The notes under the pieces: model-generated
Told to the model about the DNA's origin: nothing
Database searches by the model: none
What the model saw: only the letters and a program-made list of their open reading frames with translations
Position numbers and translations under genes: made by a program
Assembly: GCA_937926205.1 (NCBI GenBank)
Contig: CALEYL010000031.1
Location: 1-64,000 of the forward strand
Direction of reading: 5' to 3'
DNA length: 64,000 bases
From: an uncultured Saprospiraceae bacterium
GTDB taxonomy: Bacteria; Bacteroidota; Bacteroidia; Chitinophagales; Saprospiraceae
Part shown: positions 36,816 through 46,772 of the stretch, piece after piece
How the letters are laid out: each line of letters begins with the position of its first letter
How positions within the stretch are numbered: the stretch's first letter is position 1

Positions 36816-38600
36816 TCATCTTTTAATCGTTTCTGTGACAGAACCGCATTTCAGCATTTTATCGCCGAAATAAGGGTTTTTGATTTCCTTATCCAGACTC
36901 AGCCAATCGGCGCCGGTATTGTCATCAGCCATCGGGCAATGTTGTACGTAAATGGCTGATTCGAACGGCCCAAAGGCTTTTGCCAGTGCCAGCATCTGTT
37001 CGGAAAGCGGCTTAAACTGCAGTCTGGCCTCTTCCACGTCTTTGGCAGCTGTCAATTTGTTGAGTGCAGCTACCGCAGCGCTTTGGTGCTTCATCCATTG
37101 TTCGTGTTCTTTACCTTTGAACAGGCTCATTTTGGTACTTTCAAAGGCTTTTTTCAAGGCTCCGGATTGCGTAACGGCAGTTTTCAGGTCGTCTTTTACC
37201 AATGCATCTTTCATGGGAAAATAGCGGTCAAATAAGCGCTGAATGGCTTCTTTTGTCTGTTTGCTTACCTCCATGCCATCCGCTGAAGGCTTATTTTCTG
37301 AGTGGTTGTGACCAGTCGTTGCAGTTCCGCCGCCAGGGTTCATCATGCTTGGTTTGCCCGCCAGCTGGGCTGCGGCATCAATGGAAAAGGTACCATTCAC
37401 AGCAATTTCAGCACCGGGTTCCAGTCCTTTTTTGATTACATAATTGTCGCCGACCAATGGGCCAAGGGTGACTTCCTGCATCTGAAATCCAACCCCTTTT
37501 TCTGTGGACTTTTTCAAATAAACCACCGAGCGCTCCCCCGTCCACATGACGGCTGACTTAGGCGCCATCAGGCTTTCTTTTTGAGTGGGCAACTGGGTTT
37601 TGACGGTGCCGCTGGCAAACATTTCAGGTTTGAGTTTACCGCCGGGATTGGCTATTTCCACCCGGGCCTTTGCCACCCTTGTCGCAGGATTGATGACCGG
37701 ATCGATGAAAGTGATTTTCCCGCTGAAGTTTTCGCCGGGCAGCGACTGCACCGTGAATTGTACCATACTGCCCACTTTCGTCCAGGGCAGGTCGCTTTCG
37801 TAGACGTCAAAAAGCAACCAGACTCTGGATAAATCGACGATGTCATATAGCGGCATGCCCCTCATCAGGTAGTCGCCAAGATTTACTCTTTTCTCCAGAA
37901 CGATGCCGCTGACATCAGCCTGGATGGGGAATCGCTCCTGCGGTTTGCCTGTGGAAAGGATGTGCTGAATCTGCTGCTCCGTCAGCTTCCAGTTTTTGAG
38001 TTTTTGTTTTGCGGCGTTGTACAAAGCAGGCTGCATGTCCTTTATTTTCAGGGCAGCAAAAAGCTCTTCCTGTGCGGTGACCAGTTCCGGCGAATAAAGG
38101 CTTGCCAGTTTTTGCCCTTTGCGAACGGGCTCTCCGGTAAAATTGACGGCGAGTTGTTCCACCCTTCCGTCGAGGTGGCTTACCTGCGAGTAGATCAAGC
38201 GCTCATCAGGTTGCACCTTGCCGTTCATGCGTACTTCTTTGGTCGGCATCCCATAGCCGACAACAGCTGTCTGTACATTGGCGAGTTGCATCGCCGTGGC
38301 CGACATCCTGATTTCCAATGGATCTTCATCAGATCCGCTATTGTCGTCCAAGGGGATCAAATCCATTCCGCATATGGGGCATTTACCAGGTTCAGGCTGC
38401 CGTATTTGCGGGTGCATGGAGCAGGTCCAGATCGTAGCCTGAGCAGCATCCGCATTTTCCGTTTCATGCCCTTCGTGGGCAGCCTCAACAGAAGAAGAAG
38501 GCTTGGCCAGCCAACCTATGAGCAAACCCGCTGCCAACATGATGAGGGCCATTATGACTGTCTGACGATTGATTTTCAACTTTTCCATATCGCTGTTCAT
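36816..38600 (-). CDS. cusB: CusB-type RND periplasmic adaptor with heavy-metal-binding domain and DUF3347
   Basis: 594 residues. Membrane anchor at about 13-31. A YHYDH-like heavy-metal-binding domain (about 58-85) with WTCSMHPQIRQPEPGKCPI and CGMDLIPL: the two Cys, Met and CGM residues fit Cu+/Ag+ binding. Membrane-fusion-protein lipoyl, hairpin and barrel parts follow (about 110-420: GRVEQLAVNFTGEPVRKGQ). The C-terminal about 130 residues form a DUF3347 domain, another metal-handling module seen in Bacteroidetes adaptors. It links CusA to TolC and may pass metal to the pump. It starts 15 bp after the ATPase gene. Alternative start Met5 at 38588. Confidence 0.9.
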   Translation of the reverse strand: MNSDMEKLKINRQTVIMALIMLAAGLLIGWLAKPSSSVEAAHEGHETENADAAQATIWTCSMHPQIRQPEPGKCPICGMDLIPLDDNSGSDEDPLEIRMSATAMQLANVQTAVVGYGMPTKEVRMNGKVQPDERLIYSQVSHLDGRVEQLAVNFTGEPVRKGQKLASLYSPELVTAQEELFAALKIKDMQPALYNAAKQKLKNWKLTEQQIQHILSTGKPQERFPIQADVSGIVLEKRVNLGDYLMRGMPLYDIVDLSRVWLLFDVYESDLPWTKVGSMVQFTVQSLPGENFSGKITFIDPVINPATRVAKARVEIANPGGKLKPEMFASGTVKTQLPTQKESLMAPKSAVMWTGERSVVYLKKSTEKGVGFQMQEVTLGPLVGDNYVIKKGLEPGAEIAVNGTFSIDAAAQLAGKPSMMNPGGGTATTGHNHSENKPSADGMEVSKQTKEAIQRLFDRYFPMKDALVKDDLKTAVTQSGALKKAFESTKMSLFKGKEHEQWMKHQSAAVAALNKLTAAKDVEEARLQFKPLSEQMLALAKAFGPFESAIYVQHCPMADDNTGADWLSLDKEIKNPYFGDKMLKCGSVTETIKR

Positions 38601-38615
38601 TTTTTGAAATTGATA

Positions 38616-40658
38616 TCAGGCAATGGTTTTCAACTTGGTTTTTAATAACTGCGCATTAAAAGCGACTACGATGGTACTCAGACTCATGAAAACGGCGCCA
38701 ACGGCCGGACTGAGCATAAAAGATGGATACAAAATACCAGCCGCCAGTGGTATCGCCACAACGTTGTAAGCAGTTGCCCAAATGAGGTTTTGAACCATTT
38801 TCTGATAAGTTGCCCGGCCAAACAGGATAAGGTTGGCAATGTCTCCGGGGTCGCTGTTCACCAGAATGATGTCAGCTGTTTCTGCGGCAACATCCGTACC
38901 GGAACCGACAGCGATTCCCACGTCAGCCTGTGCCAGTGCCGGAGCGTCGTTCACACCATCACCGGTCATGGCGACAAAATGGCCTTCCTGCTGCAGTTTC
39001 TTCAACACTTCCACTTTTTGGTGCGGCAACACTTCAGAAAAGTAGCCATCCAGCCCCAAACGATCACTGACGGCTTTTGCCGTTTTTTCGTTATCGCCGG
39101 TCGCCATATACAATTTGATGCCCTTGCTTCTTAAAACTTTGATGGCCATAGGGCTTTCCTCCCTTACTTTGTCAGAAAGAGAAATAAAGCCTTTGACTGC
39201 GCCGTCGGAGACAACGAATACGACCGTTTCTGCCTGGTCCGAAACAGCTGCTGCCGGTATTTCTATTTGATGCGTTCTCAAATATCCGGGACTAACGACC
39301 AGCCATTTCTTACCATTTATTTCTCCCTCTATCCCTTGCCCTGTGATGGTAGAAAATGCTTCGACTTTTTTCAGGGCAATTTCGTTTTCTTTGGCCTTTA
39401 TCAGAATGCCCTGAGCAATGGGGTGCTCACTACCCTCTTCCAGTGAAGCGGCGAGGGCGAGTATTTCATTTTCTGAAAATTCACTATCCAGACTTTCAAT
39501 GCGGTTTACGCCAAATTTACCTTCCGTCAAGGTGCCTGTTTTGTCAAAGACCAGCGCCGTAATTTTTCGGGAATTTTCAAAAGCCGTCCGGTTGCGAATG
39601 AGCAGACCGTGTTGTGCCGAAAGTGAAGTGGAAATCGCCACCACCAGCGGAATGGCCAGTCCCAGCGCGTGCGGACAGGAAATAACCATCACCGTAACCA
39701 TGCGCTCCAGTGCAAAAGCAAATTCTTTGCCCAAAAACAGCCAAACTGCAAGTGTGCTAAACCCTGCTGTCAGTGCAATGAAAGTCAGCCATTTTGCTGC
39801 CTTGTTCGCCAGATTTTGAGTCTTTGACTTTGTCTTCTGGGCTTCTTCAACAAGAGATATCACTTTGTTCAGGTAGCTCTCTTTGCCCGTTTTGCTCACA
39901 CTGACCCGGAGTGGCTGCTTGCCATTGACCGAGCCGCCAATAACGGCATCGCCAACCGTTTTTTTCACCGGGCGGCTTTCGCCGGTTAACATGCTTTCGT
40001 CGAGGTAGCTCTCCCCTTCCGAAATGATTCCATCGGCAGGCAGCTTTTCATGGGCTTTTACCAAAATCAAATCACCGGGCTTTAATTGCTGAACGGGCAC
40101 ATCCATGATGTGATCGCCGTGAACAAGGTGGGCTTCTGAAGGCATCATTTTCACCAGCAACTCCAGGGCCCGGGAAGCGCCCGCAACTGATTTCATTTCA
40201 ATCCAATGCCCCAGCAGCATGATGACGATGAGCGTGACCAGTTCCCAGTAAAACGACATGCCCTGCAAGCCAAATACAGTTGCAGTACTATAAGCCCAGG
40301 CAACGGTTATGGCGACGGCAATGAGCGTCATCATGCCGGGGTTTCTGTCTTTCAGCTCATCGAGCAACCCTTTCAGAAATGGATAGCCCCCGTAAAAAAA
40401 GACGATGCTCGACAGCACAAACGAAAGGTAATCCCTTCCGGGAAAATTAAATTCGTAGCCGAAAAAAAGCTGAATCATCGGCGCCAAAAAGAGTACCGGC
40501 AATGAAAGTATGAGGCTTATCCAAAACCTTTTTTTAAAATCCTCAATCATGTGTGCATGGTGATTTTGATGCCCCTGCCCTCCATGATTGTTGTGGCCCT
40601 CCATGCCTTTATGCTCCTGGTGGTGATCCTGTGGGTGATTGTGGTGTGTATGATCCAT
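38616..40658 (-). CDS. copB: CopB-type copper/silver P1B ATPase
   Basis: 680 residues. The His-rich tail (about 20 His in the first 40 residues) replaces the CxxC domains of CopA. The membrane metal site is Cys328-Pro329-His330 (VISCPHALGLA), the CPH form of P1B-3 (CopB) pumps, which move Cu2+ or Cu+/Ag+ out. Phosphorylation Asp372 in DKTGTLTEG; TGE as LTGES; nucleotide site HPIAQG; hinge TGDGVNDAPALAQADVGIA. It lies between tolC and cusB in the efflux operon. Confidence 0.93.
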   Translation of the reverse strand: MDHTHHNHPQDHHQEHKGMEGHNNHGGQGHQNHHAHMIEDFKKRFWISLILSLPVLFLAPMIQLFFGYEFNFPGRDYLSFVLSSIVFFYGGYPFLKGLLDELKDRNPGMMTLIAVAITVAWAYSTATVFGLQGMSFYWELVTLIVIMLLGHWIEMKSVAGASRALELLVKMMPSEAHLVHGDHIMDVPVQQLKPGDLILVKAHEKLPADGIISEGESYLDESMLTGESRPVKKTVGDAVIGGSVNGKQPLRVSVSKTGKESYLNKVISLVEEAQKTKSKTQNLANKAAKWLTFIALTAGFSTLAVWLFLGKEFAFALERMVTVMVISCPHALGLAIPLVVAISTSLSAQHGLLIRNRTAFENSRKITALVFDKTGTLTEGKFGVNRIESLDSEFSENEILALAASLEEGSEHPIAQGILIKAKENEIALKKVEAFSTITGQGIEGEINGKKWLVVSPGYLRTHQIEIPAAAVSDQAETVVFVVSDGAVKGFISLSDKVREESPMAIKVLRSKGIKLYMATGDNEKTAKAVSDRLGLDGYFSEVLPHQKVEVLKKLQQEGHFVAMTGDGVNDAPALAQADVGIAVGSGTDVAAETADIILVNSDPGDIANLILFGRATYQKMVQNLIWATAYNVVAIPLAAGILYPSFMLSPAVGAVFMSLSTIVVAFNAQLLKTKLKTIA

Positions 40659-40721
40659 TTTAAGTTTGTTAAAAGAATGAAAAATGATGCCCGATTTACT
40701 TCATAGGTCACAAAAACCGAG

Positions 40722-41957
40722 TTAATCCGTTTTCCCTGTCAGGTAATCCAGCTTCACCAGGGTCAACTGATATCCGGTCTGTGCTGAAACTTTTTCCAAC
40801 CGATATCGGAACAATTGCTGCTGCATGCGCAACACTTCTTCGAAATCTCTGCCCGCATTGCTGTAGGCCGCCATCTGCAGTTCAATAACCTGCTGTGTTT
40901 TCTTCATCTGCGCGTCCAGTAGTTCAACCATTTGCGCCATCTTTTCCAGTTCGTAGAAAGACATTTCGTACATAGCGGCGAGCTCGTTTGCCATCTCCTT
41001 TTTCATATCAGCGTACATGAGTTGCATCAGGCGGCGCTCCTCAATGGCTGCATTGTATTTTTTGTGCCATATGGGAACAGTCACCGAAAACATGGGCATG
41101 ATCATATCCCGGCCGGTATTGGGTGGAAGAACAAGGTCAGTACCTTTTCTTTTGATCAGCGGCATGTATTGCAATCCGGCGCCAATCATTGGCTTTCGCA
41201 TGTAGCCTGCAACTTCCTGTTCTGCAATGCTTGCCTGAATTTGTTTGTCGAAAACGGCCAACACCGGGTTGTTGCCAAGCAGGCTGTCGCGACGTGCCTC
41301 ACCCGCTGGAATGGCTTCAGGCAGGCTTCCGGAAATGGCAACGGGCAAATGGTCATCCCGGTCAAGCAGACGGTTGAAAGCCACTTCGAGCGGCCTGCGC
41401 TTTTGTTCCAGCAGGGCAATTTCGGTTGTCACTTCGCCGATCATGATGTCGGCCCTGAGGGCATCCGTCATGGGCGCCTGCCCGTATTGAAATTTACTGG
41501 TTGCCAACTCTTTGTCGGTTTCCAGAAGCCGGAGGTACTCACGTTGAATCCGGATTTGCTCCTCCAGTTCGAATAAAGGATACCAGGCGTTTTTTACTTT
41601 GAAAAACAGCTCATTCAGGGCAACCTGCACCGCCTGGCGTTTCACCGCTGCCATCCGTGCAGCTTCTTCTTCCATGGCGCCAAGCGCTCCGAACCAGGGA
41701 AACATCTGCATCGCCGAAATGCTGCCCAGCTGATTGCCCATCGGCAACATCATGGGGTTGATGAAAAAAGAAGCATTCACCTGCGGATCCGGCAGTGCTT
41801 TTGCCTGTGGGAGTTTTTGCAACGCAGCCTGAAACTCCGTCTGTTTTGCCTTGATGCCGGGGTTGTTTTCCGCAGCGATTTTCAGATAATCTTCCAGTGT
41901 TTGAGCCGATAGGGTCGTGGACACAAGGGCCAAAAGAAAGAGAATGAATAAGCGCAT
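40722..41957 (-). CDS. TolC-family outer-membrane efflux protein (CusC role)
   Basis: 411 residues from the ATG at 41955-41957, which gives a signal peptide (MRLFILFLLALVSTTLSA) and a 28-bp gap after CusA; an upstream ATG at 42023 would overlap CusA. Two OEP repeats with long coiled helices (QTLEDYLKIAAENNPGIKAKQ; VLRMQQQLFRYRLEKVSAQ). It forms the outer-membrane tunnel for the CusBA pump. Confidence 0.9.
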   Translation of the reverse strand: MRLFILFLLALVSTTLSAQTLEDYLKIAAENNPGIKAKQTEFQAALQKLPQAKALPDPQVNASFFINPMMLPMGNQLGSISAMQMFPWFGALGAMEEEAARMAAVKRQAVQVALNELFFKVKNAWYPLFELEEQIRIQREYLRLLETDKELATSKFQYGQAPMTDALRADIMIGEVTTEIALLEQKRRPLEVAFNRLLDRDDHLPVAISGSLPEAIPAGEARRDSLLGNNPVLAVFDKQIQASIAEQEVAGYMRKPMIGAGLQYMPLIKRKGTDLVLPPNTGRDMIMPMFSVTVPIWHKKYNAAIEERRLMQLMYADMKKEMANELAAMYEMSFYELEKMAQMVELLDAQMKKTQQVIELQMAAYSNAGRDFEEVLRMQQQLFRYRLEKVSAQTGYQLTLVKLDYLTGKTD

Positions 41958-41985
41958 GGTATTATCTTTTTCAAAATGATTCAAT

Positions 41986-44900
41986 TCAATTTTCATTTTC
42001 CTGTCCGTTTTGCGCTGTTTCAACAGCTCTATTAGCGCGGGCCAGCTGTCTTTTTACCACACCTTCCCGCCAATAGGCCTGCAACACCGGTACCACAAAC
42101 ATGGTCATCAACTGGATGGTCATGCCTCCAAAAGTCGGAATGGCCATGGGAACCATGATGTCGGCGCCTTTCCCTGTAGAAGTCAGCACGGGCAGCAAGG
42201 CGATGATGGCGACAGCGGCGGTCATCATGGCTGGCCGAACCCTTTTTTTCCCGGCTTCCAAAACGGCGGCACGAACCTCCGGTACGGTGGCAGGCTGCCT
42301 TTCTTCAAATACCTGGTGGATGTAAGTTCCCATAATCACCCCGTCGTCGGTAGCAATGCCGAAGAGGGCGATAAAGCCCACCCAGACTGCCACACTGAGG
42401 TTGATGGGGTGTAATTGAAACAGCTCCCGCATGCTCACGTCGGCAATGGAAAAATCCAGAAACCAGTCTTGCCCGTACAACCACAGCATGATGAAGCCGC
42501 CGGCGAATGCCACGAACACTCCGGAAAAGTGGATAGAAGATGCCACAACCGTTTTGAATTGAAAAAACAGCAGCAAAAAGATGGTAATGAGGCTGATGGG
42601 AATGACGATGGACAGCCGTTTCATAGCCCGCAGCTGGTTTTCATAAGTACCTGAAAATTTGAAACTTACACCAGCAGGGATGACCAGACTGCCATTGTCA
42701 ATCCGCTCCTGGATGAAGCGCTGTGCTTCTTCCACCACATCCACTTCCGGATAGCCGTCTTTTTTGTCGAGCAGGACATAGCCGGTGAGGAAAGTGTCTT
42801 CACTTTTGATCATTTGCGGACCGCGAACGTATTCGATTTTAACCAGTTCACCCAACGGCACCTGTGCCCCGACCGGCGTGGGTACGAGCATTTTTTTGAT
42901 GCTTTCAGGGCTGTCGCGCAGTTCCCGGGGATAGCGCACGCGCACAGGGAAGCGTTCCCGACCTTCGACCGTAGTCGTTACATTCATGCCGCCAACAGCC
43001 GTTTCAATAAAATTCTGAATGTCTTCAATGTTGAGGCCATAACGGGCTGCGGCGCCCCGGTCGATATTCAGATGGAGGTAGGGTTTCCCAACAATCCGAT
43101 CGGCAAAAACGGCTTCGGCTTTCACAGACGGCACTTCTTTTAAGATGGCTTCGAGTTGCATGCCGAATGTTTCGATGGTTTGAAGATTGGGACCATAGAC
43201 TTTGATGCCCATAGGGGCGCGCATACCAGTTTGCAACATGACCAGGCGGGTTTCAATGGGTTGCAGCCTGGGCGCAGAGGTAACCCCGGGAATTTTGGTC
43301 ACCCGAATAATTTCGTCCCAGATATCGTCGGGATTCTTGATTTTGGGACGCCAATTCCGGAAATACTGCCCGTCGGGGTCGGGGATCAGATCAGAGGATT
43401 TTACTTTTCGCAACAGCGCTTCCTCATTGCTGAGCGTATCCCCCGAAACAAGAATAAAGCGATCTTTTTTATCCGTTTTAAAAGTTTCCCTTTTTCCATT
43501 TTCGTTGATTAAAAATTCAGGCTTGTAATTGATGAGGTTTTCAAACATGGAAATGGGGGCTGGATCAAGGGCAGTCTCTGCACGGCCTGCTTTTCCAACA
43601 GCCAAATCCACTTCGGGGATGTTGGCCAGCAACATGTCGAGCTGGGCCACGATCCGCTGGTTTTCTTCCACCCCGGAGTGTGGCATGGAGGTCGGCATCA
43701 ACAGAAAACTGCCTTCATTAAGCGATGGCATGAATTCTTTTCCCATGCCCGGGAATTTGTGCAGCATAAAGCTCCAGACTCCGTTCTCCCGCACATTCCA
43801 GCCAACCTGATCGAATCCCCTGGCGACGAAGCCCAGACTCCTGTTCCAACCCAACCAGATGAGCAAGCCAAAAAGTATGGTAAACAAAGGCAGGAGCATA
43901 AATTTGCCTTTATTCGCCAGACACCATTTTAATACCGGTTCATAAAAATGAACAATGGACATCAGCCCCCCGAGGATGATGCCGAGCAGCACCACCACGA
44001 ATAAGTAATTGGTCAGGATAGAATTGTAGTGGCCGAGTGGAACCCATTCTTCCGCCAGAATAAAGGTAGCAACCAGCAGGATAATGGCAATGTTGATGAA
44101 GTTCGGCCAGGTACGTCTTTTCTCCGGCCACCTGTATTCCAACAGGTTGTTGATGCCTATTGCCACCAGCCAAACGGGCAACCAGGTTTTATAAACCAGC
44201 GCAAACAGGATGCCTGCGGCTATCAGGGCTATGTTCCAGACGTTTCGCACCCTTTTTTTATCAAAATTCAGGGACAAAACGAGGTGCGCCAATGCGGGCA
44301 ATACGACGATGCCGAGTACAAATGAAGCGCCCAATGCAAAGGTTTTGGTAAAAGCAAGTGGCTTAAACAGCTTTCCTTCAGCGGATTGCATGGCAAAAAC
44401 GGGCAGAAAACTGACCACTGTTGTCGCGAGCGCTGTTGTAATGGCGGAAGATACTTCTACCGTCGCCTCGTAGATGACTTCGAGCAGACGTTTTCCCCTC
44501 ACACCTTCGTTTTCAGGCATTTCGAGGTGCCGTATGATGTTTTCCACAAAAACAATACCCACGTCAACCATCACACCGATGGCAATGGCAATACCGGAAA
44601 GCGCCACGATATTGGCATCCACACCGGCATAACGCATCACAATAAAGGCCATCAGCACCGCGACGGGCAGCATGCTGGATATGAGCAGGGAGGCCCGCAG
44701 GTTGAGCACCAGCAAAATGACCACGATGATGCTGATGATGATTTCGTGAGAAAGCGCCCGTTCCAGCGTTCCCAGGGTTTCCTGGATGAGTTGGGTGCGG
44801 TCGTAAAAAGGCACAAGGGTAAGTTGACTTACGACGCCATTTGACAGCTTCTTTTTGGGCAGCCCGGGCGCCATTTCTTTGATTTTTTCTTTGACGCCAT

Positions 44901-45849
44901 TGATGACGTGCAGGGGGTTGGAACCATAGCGGGCGATGACAACTCCGCCGGCTACTTCCGCGCCGTCTTTGTCGAGTAAGCCCCTCCGGGTAGCAGGCCC
45001 AAGGGAAACAACCCCAATGTCTTTGATGCGGATGGGTACGTTGTCGTTTACGGCCACCACGGCCAGTTCCAGGTCTTCCACTTTTTTGATGTACCCAAGG
45101 CCCCGAACGAAGTATTCTGCTTTATTTATTTCTATGGTTTGGGCTCCGGCGTCGCGGTTCGATTTTTTTACAGCCGTCATTACATCCATGAGGGGAATGC
45201 CATAGGATTTCAAAGCATCGGGATTGACATCCACCTGGTATTCCTTCACCTGGCCACCAACGGAAGCAACTTCCGAGACGCCCTCAACGGCATTGAGTGC
45301 ATATTTTACATAAAAATCCTGGACAGTTCTTATTTCATTCAGATCCCAGCCTCCGGTAGGGTTGCCGGCAGAATCGCGGCCCTCAATGGTGTACCAGTAC
45401 ACCTGACCCAATGCGGTGGCGTCAGGGCCCAGAGAAGGCTGTACGCCCGGGGGCAACAAACCGGATGGCAACGAATTCAGCTTTTCTAAAATTCGGCTTC
45501 GCGACCAATAGAATTCTGTTTGTTCATCAAAAATGACGTAAATGATGCCAAAGCCAAACATGGAGGTGCTCCGGATCGATTTCACGCCGGGGATACCCAG
45601 CAAAAATGTTGTGAGCGGATAGGTAATTTGATCTTCCACATCCTGCGGAGAGCGACCCATCCAGTCGGCGAAGACAATTTGCTGGTTTTCGCCAAGATCG
45701 GGAATCGCATCCACCGGGACCGGATCAGATGGCAGAAATGTATTCCAGCCAAAAGGCGCCGTGACCATGCCCCAGCCAATAAACAACAGCAAAAGCAGCA
45801 GGGTAACAAATTTGTTTTCCAGAAAAAACCGAATGATTCCGTTTAGCAT
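41986..45849 (-). CDS. cusA: CusA/CzcA-family heavy-metal RND efflux pump
   Basis: 1287 residues, longer than E. coli CusA (about 1050) owing to extra loop and membrane segments around 570-780. Twelve-helix RND core with the proton-relay region GIAIAIGVMVDVGIVFVENI in TM4 and a Met-rich periplasmic part (MPTSMPHSGVEENQRI, MLQTGMRAPMGIKVYG). The second half carries GIATDDGVIMGTYI. It expels Cu+/Ag+ or related metals using the proton gradient. Part of the five-gene operon. Confidence 0.92.
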   Translation of the reverse strand: MLNGIIRFFLENKFVTLLLLLLFIGWGMVTAPFGWNTFLPSDPVPVDAIPDLGENQQIVFADWMGRSPQDVEDQITYPLTTFLLGIPGVKSIRSTSMFGFGIIYVIFDEQTEFYWSRSRILEKLNSLPSGLLPPGVQPSLGPDATALGQVYWYTIEGRDSAGNPTGGWDLNEIRTVQDFYVKYALNAVEGVSEVASVGGQVKEYQVDVNPDALKSYGIPLMDVMTAVKKSNRDAGAQTIEINKAEYFVRGLGYIKKVEDLELAVVAVNDNVPIRIKDIGVVSLGPATRRGLLDKDGAEVAGGVVIARYGSNPLHVINGVKEKIKEMAPGLPKKKLSNGVVSQLTLVPFYDRTQLIQETLGTLERALSHEIIISIIVVILLVLNLRASLLISSMLPVAVLMAFIVMRYAGVDANIVALSGIAIAIGVMVDVGIVFVENIIRHLEMPENEGVRGKRLLEVIYEATVEVSSAITTALATTVVSFLPVFAMQSAEGKLFKPLAFTKTFALGASFVLGIVVLPALAHLVLSLNFDKKRVRNVWNIALIAAGILFALVYKTWLPVWLVAIGINNLLEYRWPEKRRTWPNFINIAIILLVATFILAEEWVPLGHYNSILTNYLFVVVLLGIILGGLMSIVHFYEPVLKWCLANKGKFMLLPLFTILFGLLIWLGWNRSLGFVARGFDQVGWNVRENGVWSFMLHKFPGMGKEFMPSLNEGSFLLMPTSMPHSGVEENQRIVAQLDMLLANIPEVDLAVGKAGRAETALDPAPISMFENLINYKPEFLINENGKRETFKTDKKDRFILVSGDTLSNEEALLRKVKSSDLIPDPDGQYFRNWRPKIKNPDDIWDEIIRVTKIPGVTSAPRLQPIETRLVMLQTGMRAPMGIKVYGPNLQTIETFGMQLEAILKEVPSVKAEAVFADRIVGKPYLHLNIDRGAAARYGLNIEDIQNFIETAVGGMNVTTTVEGRERFPVRVRYPRELRDSPESIKKMLVPTPVGAQVPLGELVKIEYVRGPQMIKSEDTFLTGYVLLDKKDGYPEVDVVEEAQRFIQERIDNGSLVIPAGVSFKFSGTYENQLRAMKRLSIVIPISLITIFLLLFFQFKTVVASSIHFSGVFVAFAGGFIMLWLYGQDWFLDFSIADVSMRELFQLHPINLSVAVWVGFIALFGIATDDGVIMGTYIHQVFEERQPATVPEVRAAVLEAGKKRVRPAMMTAAVAIIALLPVLTSTGKGADIMVPMAIPTFGGMTIQLMTMFVVPVLQAYWREGVVKRQLARANRAVETAQNGQENEN

Positions 45850-45960
45850 GATATTCCATCATTTGTGTGAATGAACCGGACTGCTTTTCAGCGGTGGCCA
45901 AATGAGATAAATCCCAGCTGTGGACGCGCCGTTCAGCTGTGAAACACAATATGGAATGGT

Positions 45961-46398
45961 CTAAAACCGAAATACCTGCAACACGGAATGGATGTCCTTG
46001 CGGGTTCGTACAGGTGGTTTATAAAACAGGAAAGCGGAAAGAGACGCTTCAGAGATGGACAAAGAGAAAAGATAAGGGATAAACAGTGCGGCAGAAACTA
46101 CAGGCAGTTTCAGAGAAAAGGCATAGGCGCCTTTGTTTTTTTGATCCTGACCAGACTTGAGAAAGTCGACCGTATTCTGGCAGCAACTTTTTTTAGTCCA
46201 TTTTTGGTGCCCGTCACATGGTAGATCTCGTTTACATGCGCTTTGTTCAGCGCCCATACAGCCTTTCGCTTTGGAAAACAGCGCCGTGTTTTTCAGTTCG
46301 CCCCTGCAAAAGTGCTTGTCCACAACAAAGCCCGTCGAGCTGGCCAGCACGGCAAAAGAAAGGATGATATGGAGCACACTGGCTATACGATGACGCAT
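45961..46398 (-). CDS. HYC_CC_PP family protein, probable copper-linked
   Basis: 145 residues from the ATG at 46396-46398 (an upstream ATG at 46437 is possible). Hydrophobic N-terminus (MRHRIASVLHIILSFAVLAS), then the three signature parts: KHFC, SCCQ and KPPVRTR, with extra Cys pairs between. Members are found next to copper efflux genes in Bacteroidetes; a metal-binding role in the envelope is inferred. First gene of the efflux operon, 111 bp before cusA. Confidence 0.8.
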   Translation of the reverse strand: MRHRIASVLHIILSFAVLASSTGFVVDKHFCRGELKNTALFSKAKGCMGAEQSACKRDLPCDGHQKWTKKSCCQNTVDFLKSGQDQKNKGAYAFSLKLPVVSAALFIPYLFSLSISEASLSAFLFYKPPVRTRKDIHSVLQVFRF

Positions 46399-46507
46399 GG
46401 TACTTACAAATATAAGGAATTTAGGTCTAATATTCAAAATTCAGCAAGGTTATGAGTCTGTTAGTCAGAGCAAAACAAAGCCTATTTGAGATCTTTTCAA
46501 AATGCTA

Positions 46508-46669
46508 AGAGTTTGTTCGGGATTTACTGATTGAGCGAGGGTGAGGAAATTTTATTTTAGACGAGGCGGATTTTGCAGACATAGCCAGCAGCTATGGCGA
46601 AAAAATTCAACGCTGAATAAAATAAAATTTGCCACTCACAGCCAATTGAGGAATTTCCGAACAAGCTCT
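46508..46669. repeat. Full-length hairpin (MITE/REP-like) intergenic repeat
   Basis: Ends AGAGTTTGTTCGGGATTTAC (46508) and ...TTCCGAACAAGCTCT (46669) are imperfect inverted repeats. The inner arms (GAGGAAATTTTATTTTAG and AATAAAATAAAATTTGCC) and the centre (CATAGC-CAGCA-GCTATG) also pair, so the whole 162 bp folds as one stem. It fills much of the 374-bp gap between two minus-strand genes. No ORF inside. Confidence 0.6.
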
Positions 46670-46772
46670 AATACAAAGGTAGGCGACTCCCTATTGAAAT
46701 GTGGTGCAAAATTTTGGTAAAGCGTTACAAAATTTCGCACGTTACAGAGGAGCTTTCAGCAGGATAGGCAGT

